64,000 nt of DNA, from contig JBAOKB010000020.1 in assembly GCA_037044905.1 (NCBI GenBank), positions 1,922,001 through 1,986,000 of the forward strand. Direction: 5' to 3'. A program made the translations under genes and the position numbers. Shown piece by piece: positions 33,955 to 44,648 of the stretch. The notes below the pieces were generated by a model that saw nothing but the letters and a program-made list of their open reading frames with translations, was not told the DNA's origin and did no database searches. The stretch comes from Hortaea werneckii. Lineage: Eukaryota > Ascomycota > Dothideomycetes > Mycosphaerellales > Teratosphaeriaceae. Position 1 is the first letter of the stretch. Each line of letters starts with the position of its first letter.

Positions 33955-35181
33955 TCACACCAGGCCGTCGTAGAGCGACAATGCAGATACGATTGTCTCG
34001 TCGCGCTTACTTCCTTCCTAGATTGGTTGTTAGCCTGTATACTGTAGCGAGAAATAAAAAGCCAGGCTGGCCAGCGTGATGGTCCTACCTTGAACTCCGC
34101 CATGTCCAAAGACCCATTCTCATCCTTATCCATCATGCGGAAGATCTTCTTCACGCGCTTCTCCGGCGTGTCTTCGTCCTCGGGCAGCTTCACCATCGAG
34201 CCGACCATCTTGTAGATGGCCTCGACAATCGCCAGCATCTCGTCGTAGCTGATCTTCCCGTCGCCGTCGATATCGTACAACTGGAACGCCCAGTCGAGCT
34301 TGTCCTCCATTTTTCCTCTGCTCGTCACCGACAGCGCGCAGATGAACTCTTTGAAATCTATGCTGCCGGACTTGTCGGCGTCGAAGACGTTAAAGACATA
34401 ATCGGCGAATGAGGAAGGGTCGCCGAAGGGGAAGAATTGTTTGTAGATCTTTTGGAACTCGGCCTTGGTGAGCATGCCGCTCGGACAGTCCTTGAGGAAG
34501 CCTGAAGCATATGTTAGCCTTACAAGCCCTGCCGCGCGAGTCTCTAAATCGTGCGCATACCTTTATACCATTGTTGCAGCTCTTTCTTGTCGAAGTGGGT
34601 CGCTTTCTGCAGGTCGGAGAGCTCTTGCTGAGACAGCTTGCTCTGGCTGGTGAGGTAGACCGTCAGCTTCTCATGGCCCAATTCACAGCGTGATATCCCT
34701 GTGCTCTTTGTGATCTCTCGCTCCAAGTCGTGTACACCGATCTTGAGCGCGCATTCTTGTTTGTCCTTAAATGCAGAGTAGCTTTCGGATATGTGTCGTG
34801 GTATGTGGAACGGTCGAGGGCGCGCGTAGTTTATCACGCCTGATAGAGAGGCTTTCCTGTCATGCATCGTGCTGGACATGAGGGCCGCATGCATTCTTTT
34901 GTCTTCGTCACATTCGGGAATACTGTATCGCGTCTCCGGCGCGAGCTTCGATGTGTTTGAAGAGGACTGAATCTCGCATGAGAGGCTGTCCGTTTGTCAC
35001 GGCCGCTTGTTCACCTTGCAGCGGGACGGCGGAGAATGTTGCAATGGTGATGCATTTACGGCGGCGATGGCTGTACTCGATGCTTTCCTGGTCTGCGCCG
35101 ATACTTCCTGCTGCTCGCGTCCCTCGGTGTACAACGACCTGCGACCCCAACAAAACCGGAAGTCTCGTACCTTTTCCCCAT
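33955..35181 (-). CDS. Neuronal calcium sensor NCS-1/Frq1 homologue
   Basis: Four exons on the minus strand: 35181-35171, 34646-34561, 34501-34089 and 34017-33955; exactly 190 aa, the family length. The first exon is only 11 nt, encoding MGK and two bases of Ser, and is separated by a 524-nt intron (GTACGA..CCAG). The start MGKSQSKLS carries the N-myristoylation glycine. Then come KKELQQWYKGFLKDCPSGML, EF-hand loops DADKSGSIDFKE, DIDGDGKISYDE and DKDENGSLDMAE, and the C-terminus SALSLYDGLV. The first EF-hand is degenerate, as in the family. Frq1 activates the Golgi phosphatidylinositol 4-kinase Pik1; in fungi NCS-1 also affects calcium tolerance and growth. Unspliced reading loses both the start and the true end. 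Confidence 0.95.
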
Positions 35182-35957
35182 ATTGGGCTATCTTCTTCGC
35201 TCGGCTCCCTATCTTGCACAGCACATTCGGATATCCTTGCAGACCAGATGGCTTAGGCGGCACGATGGTGAATCAACAATAATGAGCGACGCAGGGACAT
35301 GCGAAAGGCATTACTCTCGAGGCGATGAGGCTATCGGGGAGGGTCCAAAGGGGGGCGTTTCGCGATATGAGACGATGGGAGAACTGGAAGCGCCCAAAGG
35401 CAAGTCTCACCCCGCCAACCCGCACTTCTCCAGCACAGCCACGATATGATGCACTTCTCTCGGCTTCGCATAACGTGCAAATGACCGCTACTAAGTTCAA
35501 TTAGGATGTCCGCCCAAGACAGCAAGCACCATATTGAATGGCATCGCACACTGCAAACTAGGCTTCACTTCGTAAAGTGTTCAGCTTGTACTTTCTGACG
35601 GCTTGTCCGACTCTGCCCTACCTCCGCAGTCCATACGTCTGCGAGAGTCTCGACCAGTACCCCACCTCCACTCTTAGTAAGCTCCGGACACGCTTGCCTC
35701 AGGCCTCCCGGCGCGCACTTCAACTGAGGTCCGCCTCGCCGAGCCCTAGCATGAGGTGAATGCTTCTTATAGAGGAGAGATATGGGATCTTGACTGGCCG
35801 TGTCAAGGGGCTAGCTATTGAGGCATCTTCGGTGGTGATTCTCTGTTCACTCCAATCATGTCGTGGTAGACGCGAGAAGCGCTTACTGGGATTGTGCATC
35901 TCTTCTTCTGGGTAGTGAGATCCCCTCTGCCCCAGACGACCTCTCTTCCCTAGCAGG
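35182..35957. other. Divergent promoter region NCS-1 / COG6
   Basis: 776 nt between two divergent starts; several overlapping short frames but none with coding character. Confidence 0.55.
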
Positions 35958-38060
35958 ATGGCCACCTCTTACTTCCAAGACGGCTTGACGTCGTCGAATG
36001 CGGATGGTCTGGGAACGTTGCTCTCTCCACCAGCCCCCAATGCTGCTTCTACCGCGCCTCGTTCCAACGCGTTGCAAAACAGGATCACAAGCGTCTTGTC
36101 TTCTTCCTATGCCGACCTTGACATCCGGGATACTCTCTCGGTCCTCGATGACAGACAGCTAAAGAATACAGCCGAGGCCCGCAGAAATCTCCGGCTCGAT
36201 GTCCAGCAAGAGCTCATCGAATGCAATGGCGAGATCGTCCAGGACTTCGGCAAAGTGGCGGAGCAGCTCAAACGGGTCGGAACTGCCATCCAGAATCTCA
36301 ACAGTAGCTGTGCGGCAATGAGGAAGCACATTGGTGCAGCGAACCGTGAGACTGGCCCGATGCTGGACGAGGCCAAGTCGATCCTGAATGATCGACAGCA
36401 AGTAGAGACCAAACAGCAACTCCTAGATGCCTTCAGAGCGCATTTTGTCGTCTCAGATGCCGACCTCGCCATCCTGACATCGACTGCCGAGCCAGTAGAT
36501 GACGCCTTCTTCCGGGTCCTGACACGTGTCAAGAAGATCCACCAGGACAGTCAAGTGCTACTCGGGACGGAGAACCAGCGGCTGGGACTCGAAATCTTGG
36601 AGCAGAGCTCACGGCAGCTCAACGCGGCTTTCCAAAAGCTGTATCGCTGGATCCAACGCGAATTCAAAACCCTCGACCTTGAGAATCCGCAGATCAGCAC
36701 AGCCATCCGAAGGGCATTGCGGGTGCTCGCCGAGCGCCCCTCGCTCTTTCAGAACTGTCTGGATTTCTTTGCCGAGGCGAGAGAGACGACCATGTCTAAC
36801 AACTTCTATGCGGCTTTGACGGGTTCGCCTGTTGATCAGAATCATCCTGTGATGGGCAAAGCCATCGAGCTGTCTGCCCATGATCCCTTGCGTTATGTCA
36901 GCGACATGCTCGCGTGGGCTCATGCTGCAACGGTCTCGGAACGGGAAGCATTAGAGGTTCTGTTTATTTCGGAAGGCGACGAGATCGCCAAGAGTATTCA
37001 GGCAGGCATCGAGAGTGAGCCATGGTCTCGCCCTGAAGAAGGCGAGGACGCGCCAGTGTTCGACGGACGTAAAGCGTTGAACGAGCTGGTGGAACGAGAC
37101 CTCGCCGGTGTCTTCCGTCAACTTCGACAGAGGACTGAGCAAGTCATACAGAGCCATGAAGACGCTACTCTGGCGTACAAGATCGCCAATCTGGTGACGT
37201 TCTATGGCAGTATCTTTGCTAAGCTACTACATGGACGCTCAGTCCTACTTGAGACCCTTACGCCTATTTCTGAATCTGCCATGCGCAGCTTCAGATCCAT
37301 CATGCGTGACCACGTCGCCAGCCTACATGGAGACCTGGCTATCACCCCCGACGACCTCCACCCACCCGAGTTCTTCATCGAAGCCCTAAACGACCTCAAA
37401 GTCCTCATGAAGAGCTACGACACATCAGTCATCACCACGGACCGAACCCAGCGAGTCGAAGGCTTCCAACCTATCCTCCACGAGGCACTCGACCCTTTCC
37501 TCACCGGATGCGAGAACATCGCCAAGCGCATGCGTTCCCCCAACAACCACATCTTCGCCCTGAACTGCCTCATGGCCACCAGAAGCGTCCTCCGGCTCTA
37601 CGCCTTCGCGGATAGGAGTACTGAGCTCCAGCCGCGCATGGAGGAGCACGAGGCCGAACTCACTGAGGCGGCGTATACCTGGTTCCTACACGAATCCGGA
37701 TTGAAGGGGCTTTTCGAGAATGTCTTCACCGCGCAGGATCTCGCTTCCTCGTACCAGGACCCGAAACAGCTCGCTTCGATGGCGCAGCAGCTCGACGCTT
37801 TCCTGCCTACGGCGACGGAAGACGCTCGGGCTTTCCTCGCCCAGCTGGAGGATAGGATGCTGGCGAAGCGGATTACTGAGCATGCGGCTGAGCGGTTCTG
37901 TGGGGGTTTTGAACGGGTGGAGGAGCTGATCGTGCGTGCGGATCAGGAGAGGAGTCAGCTGGCTAATGGGGAGGCAGATGGTGATGATGATGAGGAGCAG
38001 GTCGTTCTGCGTGAGGTGTTTCCTAGGACTTCGGATGAGATTCGTGTCTTGCTTAGCTAG
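35958..38060 (+). CDS. COG6: Conserved oligomeric Golgi complex subunit 6
   Basis: Single-exon 700-aa protein. COG6 is a lobe B subunit of the COG tether that guides retrograde vesicles within the Golgi. Family evidence: NALQNRITSVLSSSYADLDIRDTL-type start, the heptad-rich LRLDVQQELIECNGEIVQDFGKVAEQL region (residues 80-110) expected to form the tether's coiled coil, then the long helical body with LYRWIQREFKTLDLENPQIS, RPSLFQNCLDFFAEAR, HDPLRYVSDMLAWAH and NHIFALNCLM. It ends in an acidic stretch and DEIRVLLS. The ATG directly follows TAGCAGG. It is convergent to the BolA gene with 228 nt between stops. Confidence 0.95.
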   Translation: MATSYFQDGLTSSNADGLGTLLSPPAPNAASTAPRSNALQNRITSVLSSSYADLDIRDTLSVLDDRQLKNTAEARRNLRLDVQQELIECNGEIVQDFGKVAEQLKRVGTAIQNLNSSCAAMRKHIGAANRETGPMLDEAKSILNDRQQVETKQQLLDAFRAHFVVSDADLAILTSTAEPVDDAFFRVLTRVKKIHQDSQVLLGTENQRLGLEILEQSSRQLNAAFQKLYRWIQREFKTLDLENPQISTAIRRALRVLAERPSLFQNCLDFFAEARETTMSNNFYAALTGSPVDQNHPVMGKAIELSAHDPLRYVSDMLAWAHAATVSEREALEVLFISEGDEIAKSIQAGIESEPWSRPEEGEDAPVFDGRKALNELVERDLAGVFRQLRQRTEQVIQSHEDATLAYKIANLVTFYGSIFAKLLHGRSVLLETLTPISESAMRSFRSIMRDHVASLHGDLAITPDDLHPPEFFIEALNDLKVLMKSYDTSVITTDRTQRVEGFQPILHEALDPFLTGCENIAKRMRSPNNHIFALNCLMATRSVLRLYAFADRSTELQPRMEEHEAELTEAAYTWFLHESGLKGLFENVFTAQDLASSYQDPKQLASMAQQLDAFLPTATEDARAFLAQLEDRMLAKRITEHAAERFCGGFERVEELIVRADQERSQLANGEADGDDDEEQVVLREVFPRTSDEIRVLLS

Positions 38061-38288
38061 ACGGGACAAGCATTGCGAGTCCTCACTACCGGTACGGTAT
38101 GCATGGGTGGTTGGGTGTAGATGTAATACGATGCTTTTTATCATCGACGCATCTCTAATCCTTTCTACTCAACCCCATCTCATACTCATAGCTTCCATCT
38201 TCTCCTCTTTCCAGGCGTCCAGCGCCTGCACCCCTGCCCCGTCACCAAGCACCACACACACCTTGGCAACCCCAACACCCCACCCTCT

Positions 38289-38808
38289 CTAAGTACCTCC
38301 ACCCCTCTTCCTCTCCCACTCCTCCGGCGTATGGCACTTAGGCGTCCAGGCATGGATCGCGGCGATCTCGTCCCGCAGCGTGCTATTCACCAGTCGGTGT
38401 CGGGCTAACGTCGTCTTCTTCGCGAATTGGGGCGAGACGATGATGCATTCGAACATTTGGCCGCAACCGCCTATATATGCGATTTTCATGTTAGGACATG
38501 GGGGATATATGGGGATCGTTGGTCTTTTTTTGTCTGTTCTCGTTCTTCTTCTCTTCTTGTGTCTGTCTGGTTTGGATTTTTCGAGCTCTTTTCTTTTTGG
38601 GGTTATTTTTGGGTGATTGGATCCTGTTGCAGGATGCGTGGGTGGGTGGGTGTTTGCTAGGGCTGGGATGGGGGATCGTACCTGACAGATCGGCTATCTC
38701 GACATGTTGCGCTTCGAGCTTGTCCTTCAATACCGTTTGCAGGTGTTCGGGCGTGACACCGCTGGAGAGTTGGTTGTTGGTCGCTTCGGCGTCCGTCCTT
38801 GCGCTCAT
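38289..38808 (-). CDS. BolA-like protein (Fra2/BOLA2 type)
   Basis: Two exons, 38808-38682 and 38470-38289, joined by a 211-nt intron in phase 1; 102 aa. The BolA fold is recognisable: HLQTVLKDKLEAQHVEIADLSGGCGQMFECIIVSPQF..KTTLARHRLVNSTLRDEIAAIHAWTPKCHTPEEW (quoted in parts). The Cys in GGCGQMF and the invariant His in RHRLVN are positions linked to [2Fe-2S] coordination with monothiol glutaredoxins. The cytosolic form takes part in iron sensing; no mitochondrial presequence is obvious here, favouring that form. It is divergent to NIF3, sharing a 340-nt promoter. Confidence 0.93.
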
Positions 38809-39148
38809 TTCTTCCCTTTCCCTTTCTCTCCGACTGTGGCTATCCCGGTGTCGCTGTGCTATTTTTTGCTTTGAATACTATGTTTCCGAAGGGTCGCTAG
38901 GTATAGAATACGGTTCGCGATGCGACGCTTATCTGATCAAACCCTCGAGAGTTTTCCGCGTGCATGACATCAGAGTGCCGCGTTCACGAGCCACAGCAGC
39001 GCGGATCATCTCCATTAGCTCCAAAGTTTAAGACTCGAGAAGTAGGTAGGTTCACATTGGTTCTGTTGTTGTTGATGGCCATTGTTATTCGCGCGACAAT
39101 CTCTGCTGCTTTTTGATACATTTTCTATTGTTTTGAAGAGGAATCTGA
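38809..39148. promoter_or_regulatory. Shared divergent promoter BolA / NIF3
   Basis: 340 nt between the two ATGs, with a pyrimidine tract on the BolA side. No specific element recognised. Confidence 0.45.
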
Positions 39149-40764
39149 ATGTTCGCTGCGACGGTAAAAAAGGCATTCAGCAAGATGAGCAACCCACCCA
39201 CGACGGCACCCTACACAAGGGCGGTCGTCAGTGCTATGCGCAAGCTGTAAGAGATATGGGACATGATAGAGAGCCATTGGTTCAGGGCATGGGAGGTTGA
39301 CAGCATGGCACAGCTATCCCGAATCGCTAGCAGATAAGAGCTTTGATAATACCGGGTGTAAGAACATGAACAAGGCCGGGGAGACGAGATAGTTAAGAAG
39401 AACAATGTATTGACCTTTCTTTGCCCCAGTGCTCCTAGAGTCTCCCTTCGACCCTCTGCGCCGCCAGATGAACTCGGTCCTGCTTACTGTAGACCTCACC
39501 AAAGCCGTGGCAGACGAGGCCATTGAGCGTAATGATTCCATTGTCGTCGCGTACCGTATGTCTGCCCCTCGGCGTCGCATCCCATCGCATAACCGCAAAC
39601 AATCACCCTTCCTCTCCCCGAGCATGAATATAGCCTGACTGGAATCCGTGAAGCGTAGACCCCATCATCTTCAGAGGCTTGAAAAGCTTGACCTTACAAG
39701 ACACCCAACAGCAGAGTCTGTTGAGATTGGCGGCCGAGGGCATCAGTGTACGTGGCATGCGTTCCTACTCAGAGAGATATAAGGGTTGCTAAAAGACGCC
39801 CCAGGTCTACAGCCCACACACCGCAGTCGACTGCGCCCGAGGCGGCCTGGGCGACTGGCTCGCCGACGTCGTGACGGGCACGCCCACCGACCGAAGCCAA
39901 CTCGACCAGGACGCACCGCCAACGCGACCCGTCTCGCCCGCGAAGAAATCCCCCAGCAAACTCGACGTCCACGACGACCCCTTCACAACCCAAAAACGCC
40001 CGACCTACATGCTCCAACACCACCCGTCCCAGCTCTCCCTACAAGAGAACGAGAAAGCCCTCAAACTCGGCAACCGCGACCACAAACGCTACCCCATCGC
40101 CGCGACTTCCGTCCCGGGCTACCCCGGCGCCGGCATGGGCCGCATCGTGCGGTTCGCGGAACCCATCAACCTAACGGAAATCATCGACCGCATCGGCCTC
40201 GGGTTAGGCAACCCGAAAGGTTTCCCCATCGCCGTCCCCCAGGGCAAACAGGCCAGCGATATGATGATCAGCAGTATTGGCATCTGCGCGGGGAGCGGCG
40301 GCGGGCTTTTCGCCCAGATGGAGAAGGAGGGGGAAGATGTCGATTTGTATTTTACGGGCGAGCTGAGCCATCATGAGGCTCTGGCCGCGATTGAGAAGGG
40401 GAAGTGTGTGATTTGTTTGTTTCACTCGAATACGGAGCGGGGGTTTTTGCATTCGGTGATGAGACCGCAGCTGGAGGAGACGATTCGGGAGGAGGTTCGT
40501 TCCCTTTTTTTTCCCCCTTTCTTTTTTTTTTTTTTTAAATCTTCCTTCATACTGCCTTTGGATTCGGCTTCCACCCCTCCCTCATTGCGAAGCTAACCTA
40601 TTCCTTCTTCTTGTGTCCAGTGGGATCGTATCCGCCAGCAGGAGCGCAAGGAGGGCAATTCCGACCAGTTTAATGAGGCGCTCGACGACGACTCCGTCGA
40701 GGTCCAGGTTAGCGAGGTCGATAGGGATCCCTACGGTATCATGATCGCTAAGGCCGAGCTGTGA
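39149..40764 (+). CDS. NIF3-family metal-binding protein
   Basis: Six exons: 39149-39246, 39314-39357, 39430-39555, 39659-39747, 39805-40494 and 40621-40764; all GT-AG and in frame, 396 aa. Family order is kept: VVSAMRKLYPESLADKSFDN, NTGLLLESPF, MNSVLLTVDLTKAVADEAI, VVAYHPIIFRGLKSLTL (metal-binding His), GISVYSPHTAVDCARGGLGDWLA, and the C-terminal FTGELSHHEALAAIEKGKC and LFHSNTERGF with further metal ligands. The family is annotated as GTP cyclohydrolase I type 2 or Ngg1-interacting factor 3; the true reaction in fungi is unsettled. An inserted Pro/Lys/Asp-rich stretch (about 170-215) interrupts the domain, as in other filamentous fungi. Exon 2 is only 44 nt. Confidence 0.93.
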
Positions 40765-42299
40765 GGAACTCGTGCCATGGCGTTGTAGTGTAAAGCTAAT
40801 GCTCCTCCTTTTCTTTTCTTTCTCTTCGCGGGAGCTGCAAGCGCGAGTGGGCGGGGTTATAGAATCCTTCTGTGGCGAATAGATGATTGCGAGAACTTCT
40901 GCACACCATTTCCCGGGTTGCTTGTCCTGTCCTCTTCTTTCCCCCCTCACATGGGTATTGTTGGCAATATGAAATCGGAATTGCTGCCGACCCGGTGTAT
41001 CAAATCCGCTTGACGGCCTACCGCGGTACGTAGTCCATTTTTCCACCCACCTGCGCAATGGGCTGTTGCAACCATATATTCATTATATTATATTGTAGAT
41101 CTAGTGCGAGCTTCTTGAGGTATGCGCCGGACTGCACGATGGACCTCTCAAGATGCAATAGGTCATGGTCGTATATTCACTACTAACCCTAAGCAACCCT
41201 TGTTGCGCCGGGCAAATCAGCTTACCGTCTAACCCACTTCTCATTTCAGATCACTAACTCGTCAGCCCCGAAAGTCTACGGACGGCATGTCATGACTAAC
41301 ATTCGATCACATGGAGCTGGCTGGAAATACGCTTTTGTATTATATGCACTGTACAGAGATTCCTTCCCAGCAGACAACGACGATTCCGGCATTGGCACTC
41401 CGCATGCTCTTAAGAACAATACATACACCCGTTCACATCTCGTTACATGTCTTCTTATCAACTGGACAAGCCCGTCATTACGGTTCTTCTTGAACCAATA
41501 ACTTCCCTCTTCAAGCGACTCTTGCAAAGGAATAGAAGCAACATGGTGTTTCGAACCCGAGCTTTCGAGGATGAATATCCCCCCCTAGGCGACGCAATTA
41601 TCGCCACGCAGCCAATGGACATTCTTGCCAACCATGAGATGGATATACGACGCCCGGTAACTGCGCTTCCCTTACCAACCAGACATTAGGTGAGATTTCG
41701 CCTAGGCAGTAGCTTCACATACCCCCATGCCTGCCCCAGGGGATTCCACTGATACCGCCCATCGACGCGTGTTTACTTCGATCTGAAGTCTGACTCGCCC
41801 ATAGCAGAGACGATGAGCTCTTTGCTAACGGTCCCTTCTCCAGCCACTGCAGCTTGGTCGACGTGCAGGATATTGATCGGAAAAATTTCCACGCCTTCTG
41901 CAAACCTCTTGAGAGTCCCGATCTTGAGTCCCGATCAAGGTCAAGTGTCAATCCAACCAATTCTGAAGGACGCTTGACTGCGAGGACCTTGCGGTTGTGG
42001 TCGTCACTCCACGGCCCGCTCTAGTATCGGGGGAAGGCATCAAGAGATCGTCGTTTGAAGGAATTTTGCGGATTGCCGGTATACCGGAGACGCCACCTCG
42101 TCCGAGGCGCAGGCCCGTACTGCTACCCAATCGACACAGCGTCGCGCACCTTTCCCAGAGGATGGAGGATGCGGCTTTGCCAAAGCCTTCCAGAAGAACG
42201 CCGGGTTCCGGAGAGAGCAGACAGGACCAACGCACTTCTCACAATCCTGCAGCGCGGAAAGGCGCTCCTCGACTGCAGACTATCGCCGATTGTCGCTAC
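40765..42299. other. Spacer NIF3 / Dpb2 with uncertain coding content
   Basis: 1.5 kb between two convergent stops. The first 650 nt has no coding look. From 41447 on there are several neighbouring open pieces with plausible amino acid composition but no consistent splice path (separate entry). Confidence 0.5.
41447..42299 (+). CDS. Doubtful hypothetical gene, exon structure unresolved
   Basis: An ATG at 41447 opens an 80-codon frame (MSSYQLDKPVITVLLEPITS start) followed, in other frames, by an open piece at about 41799-41996 containing DDELFANGPFSSHCSLVDVQ and another from about 41976 containing PRPALVSGEGIKRSSFEGIL. All three have gene-like composition and possible splice sites, for example CATAG at 41795. 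However, I could not find donor/acceptor pairs that keep phase across all three pieces, and no family is recognised. The last frame runs on past the Dpb2 stop into its antisense strand. It may be a real lineage-specific gene, a decayed one, or chance. Confidence 0.25.
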
Positions 42300-44648
42300 T
42301 CATACCCAGTCTCCTTTCAAAGTCCCCCGTTTGGTCCAGAGATCGTACTCGCACCACTGTACCTGTTTCCGTCGTCCGCCTCCACTCACCAGCTTTCCAG
42401 GGTTGATGACATGGCAGCCCTCGAAGGTCATGGCGAATGGAGGGGCTTCGGCATCTGCTAGGATGAGCGTGTGTGGCATCGGATACAGGGATAATGAGCC
42501 TGCGTAGTCCCAGTGCACGGGCCTTGTCGTGAGCGAGAAGGGCGAGAGAGTTGACTGTGGAAGGAGCGTCATGATCAGGCGCTTGGCTTGTGCGGTCTTG
42601 TAATCCTCGTGTGCATCGGCTCCGGGGGCTTGGTTGTCTTTCATCCGGGTATCTCCCTCGGCGACATCTTCGGTCGATGGCAAGGTGCCCGACATAGCGA
42701 CGTCCTGCATCTCTTCCGTCGCCGTCTGCTGCCCTGCTGGAGCTGCGCCGCCGACTCGAACAGCGTTACGTCTGAGTCTTCCAGAGATGTCGTCCCGGAA
42801 GAGCATCACTTCGTGCGCTGGTCCGAAAAGACTGAGTTTAGCGGGGTTGCTAGTCCAGATCGCTTCCCCATCCATTCCCTCTCTCCTTGCAACACCAGCC
42901 TCAGCTTTGGCGTTGGCGAATGCCCGCTTTATGCGGCTGGTAAAGATGTCTGGCACGCCTTGTTTCGGGACCGTGGTGCTCGCGCCCGCGCTGAAAGCAG
43001 ATCCCCATGGATCGTTGTCTCCCGGTATAAAGGTCCATGTGCTGGTGCGCAGCAAGCTAGGGAAATCCGAGAGCACAGCAGCCAGCTCGTTGAAAAGCTC
43101 CTTGTACTCGATTGAGCCCGTGCCGGCACCAGCCATTGAAGCTTGTGAGCTGAAGTTGCCCATCAACACGAAAGTCATTGGTGGCTGGTCCTGGGCGGCG
43201 TAGTGCTCACAGATCTTGCGTATCGCCGCAAGAGTCGAAGGCTGATCAAGGGAACATTCGGCCAACACAATGGCTTTCTTCCTTGTCTCGTCTGCTTGCT
43301 CGCCACCTGCACCGACGAGTCGCTGCTCCAGCTTCTTCATGCGCTGGCCAACGGCCTTCTCAGACCCAAGCCCAAGGAAATCTGTCCAGCCGAAGCCACC
43401 GCTTACGTCCGCACCCTTTAGATCTGTCCCGAGTGAGAGATTTCGACGCTCAACAGGCGGTCCTCCAATACTGAATCCAACGAACCTTCCACCGATGGTC
43501 CCACCTACGCCACCCGTGTTACCGAGGCCACTCGACCCAGCGCCGGACCAGTCTTCTTCGTAGACACCGTCTACTAGAACGATCATCCCTGGGCAGAAGT
43601 AGGCCGATTCCTCGCCGTGTACCATCGTGGCATGCTGCAGGTCTAGGAAGATGCTGCCTGTGAGGTCGTTGAGGGCTAACGTGCCAGTAGGTGCTATAAC
43701 GAGCATGCCGAGTAAGAGATGCCCTGTCCCGCCTCGGCCGAGCAAGTTGGCGATAGGGGTGATTTTGTAAAATTGATTTGCTGTTGTGGTACTGTCTGTT
43801 CGGGACAATCTCGATGGCTTGTTAGATGACGTGAAAGAAGGTGCTTGGAATGCCTCGTTTCGTAGAAGTCGCTGGTAGATAACATTATATCGTTCTCGAA
43901 ACAGTGCTGTCTTATGGCTTGGTGGCGGGAACAGACTTGGCTTATTTGTCAGTTGGAGGTAGTGTTTCTTCTCAACATTAAATGTGAAGCGCGGCTGCTC
44001 GAACGCCGACAGCACTTTCAACCATGCGCGTGGGTCTTTAATCGCTTCTTCGTCTTCGTGGGCGTCCTCGTCAACCTGTAAGTTGCTGATGCCGAAGCTG
44101 TTCTGTCGGCCATCTACACTGGGTCTTCTCGTGACATCGTCGGACAGATCGACAGCGCTGTCGTTTCCAAACGCGAAGCTGCCTTCTCTGTTTAGACCTT
44201 TGCTGGCAGTCTTGGCTGCGCCGATTCTGCCGCCACTCATAGAGCCCTCGAGCGTCTTCAGGATGCCCTTTAGCTTGGTGCCGTCCTCGACTATGACGCC
44301 TCCGCTCTCGGCCTTCCAGAGCTTCGCAACTTCCTCCAACACTCTCTCCCCCGTGCCTTCCTCTCGCCATCCTGAGCCGCAATGTCTGCCAATAAAGGTC
44401 GCGAGGGCCTGTAATGCTGACGAGTTCAGCGTGAGGTTGTGCTTCTTAGTGAAGGTTCGGAATGCCAATGGTCGTAAGGTGGGAGGTGGAAGGAGGATGG
44501 GCAGGATGGTGGGTACTGCCGGTGCTTTGAATGCTGGGGGCGGCGGAGGTGGTGGTCGTTGAGTGGGCGGCAAAGGGTGCAGCGGAGTGCCGAATGCTGG
44601 TGACGACGAGGGCGCAACATTGTCGACGGGTCGCTGCAGACTCGCCAT
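42300..44648 (-). CDS. DPB2: DNA polymerase epsilon subunit B (Dpb2)
   Basis: Single-exon 782-aa protein from the ATG at 44648. Dpb2 is the essential second subunit of the leading-strand polymerase and contacts GINS in the CMG helicase. After a Pro-rich start, an N-terminal region of TLRPLAFRTFTKKHNLTLNS type (residues 55-110) matches the family. An OB-like part contains FYKITPIANLLGRGGTGHLLLG and DLTGSIFLDLQHA. The inactive phosphoesterase domain covers about 430-760: MTFVLMGNFSSQASMAG, FTSRIKRAF-like helices, KLSLFGPAHEVMLFRDDISGRLRRN and the closing HTLILADAEAPPFAMTFEGCHVINPGK. Ser/Gly-rich inserts are present. It is divergent to the NASP gene. Confidence 0.95.
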   Translation of the reverse strand: MASLQRPVDNVAPSSSPAFGTPLHPLPPTQRPPPPPPPAFKAPAVPTILPILLPPPTLRPLAFRTFTKKHNLTLNSSALQALATFIGRHCGSGWREEGTGERVLEEVAKLWKAESGGVIVEDGTKLKGILKTLEGSMSGGRIGAAKTASKGLNREGSFAFGNDSAVDLSDDVTRRPSVDGRQNSFGISNLQVDEDAHEDEEAIKDPRAWLKVLSAFEQPRFTFNVEKKHYLQLTNKPSLFPPPSHKTALFRERYNVIYQRLLRNEAFQAPSFTSSNKPSRLSRTDSTTTANQFYKITPIANLLGRGGTGHLLLGMLVIAPTGTLALNDLTGSIFLDLQHATMVHGEESAYFCPGMIVLVDGVYEEDWSGAGSSGLGNTGGVGGTIGGRFVGFSIGGPPVERRNLSLGTDLKGADVSGGFGWTDFLGLGSEKAVGQRMKKLEQRLVGAGGEQADETRKKAIVLAECSLDQPSTLAAIRKICEHYAAQDQPPMTFVLMGNFSSQASMAGAGTGSIEYKELFNELAAVLSDFPSLLRTSTWTFIPGDNDPWGSAFSAGASTTVPKQGVPDIFTSRIKRAFANAKAEAGVARREGMDGEAIWTSNPAKLSLFGPAHEVMLFRDDISGRLRRNAVRVGGAAPAGQQTATEEMQDVAMSGTLPSTEDVAEGDTRMKDNQAPGADAHEDYKTAQAKRLIMTLLPQSTLSPFSLTTRPVHWDYAGSLSLYPMPHTLILADAEAPPFAMTFEGCHVINPGKLVSGGGRRKQVQWCEYDLWTKRGTLKGDWV

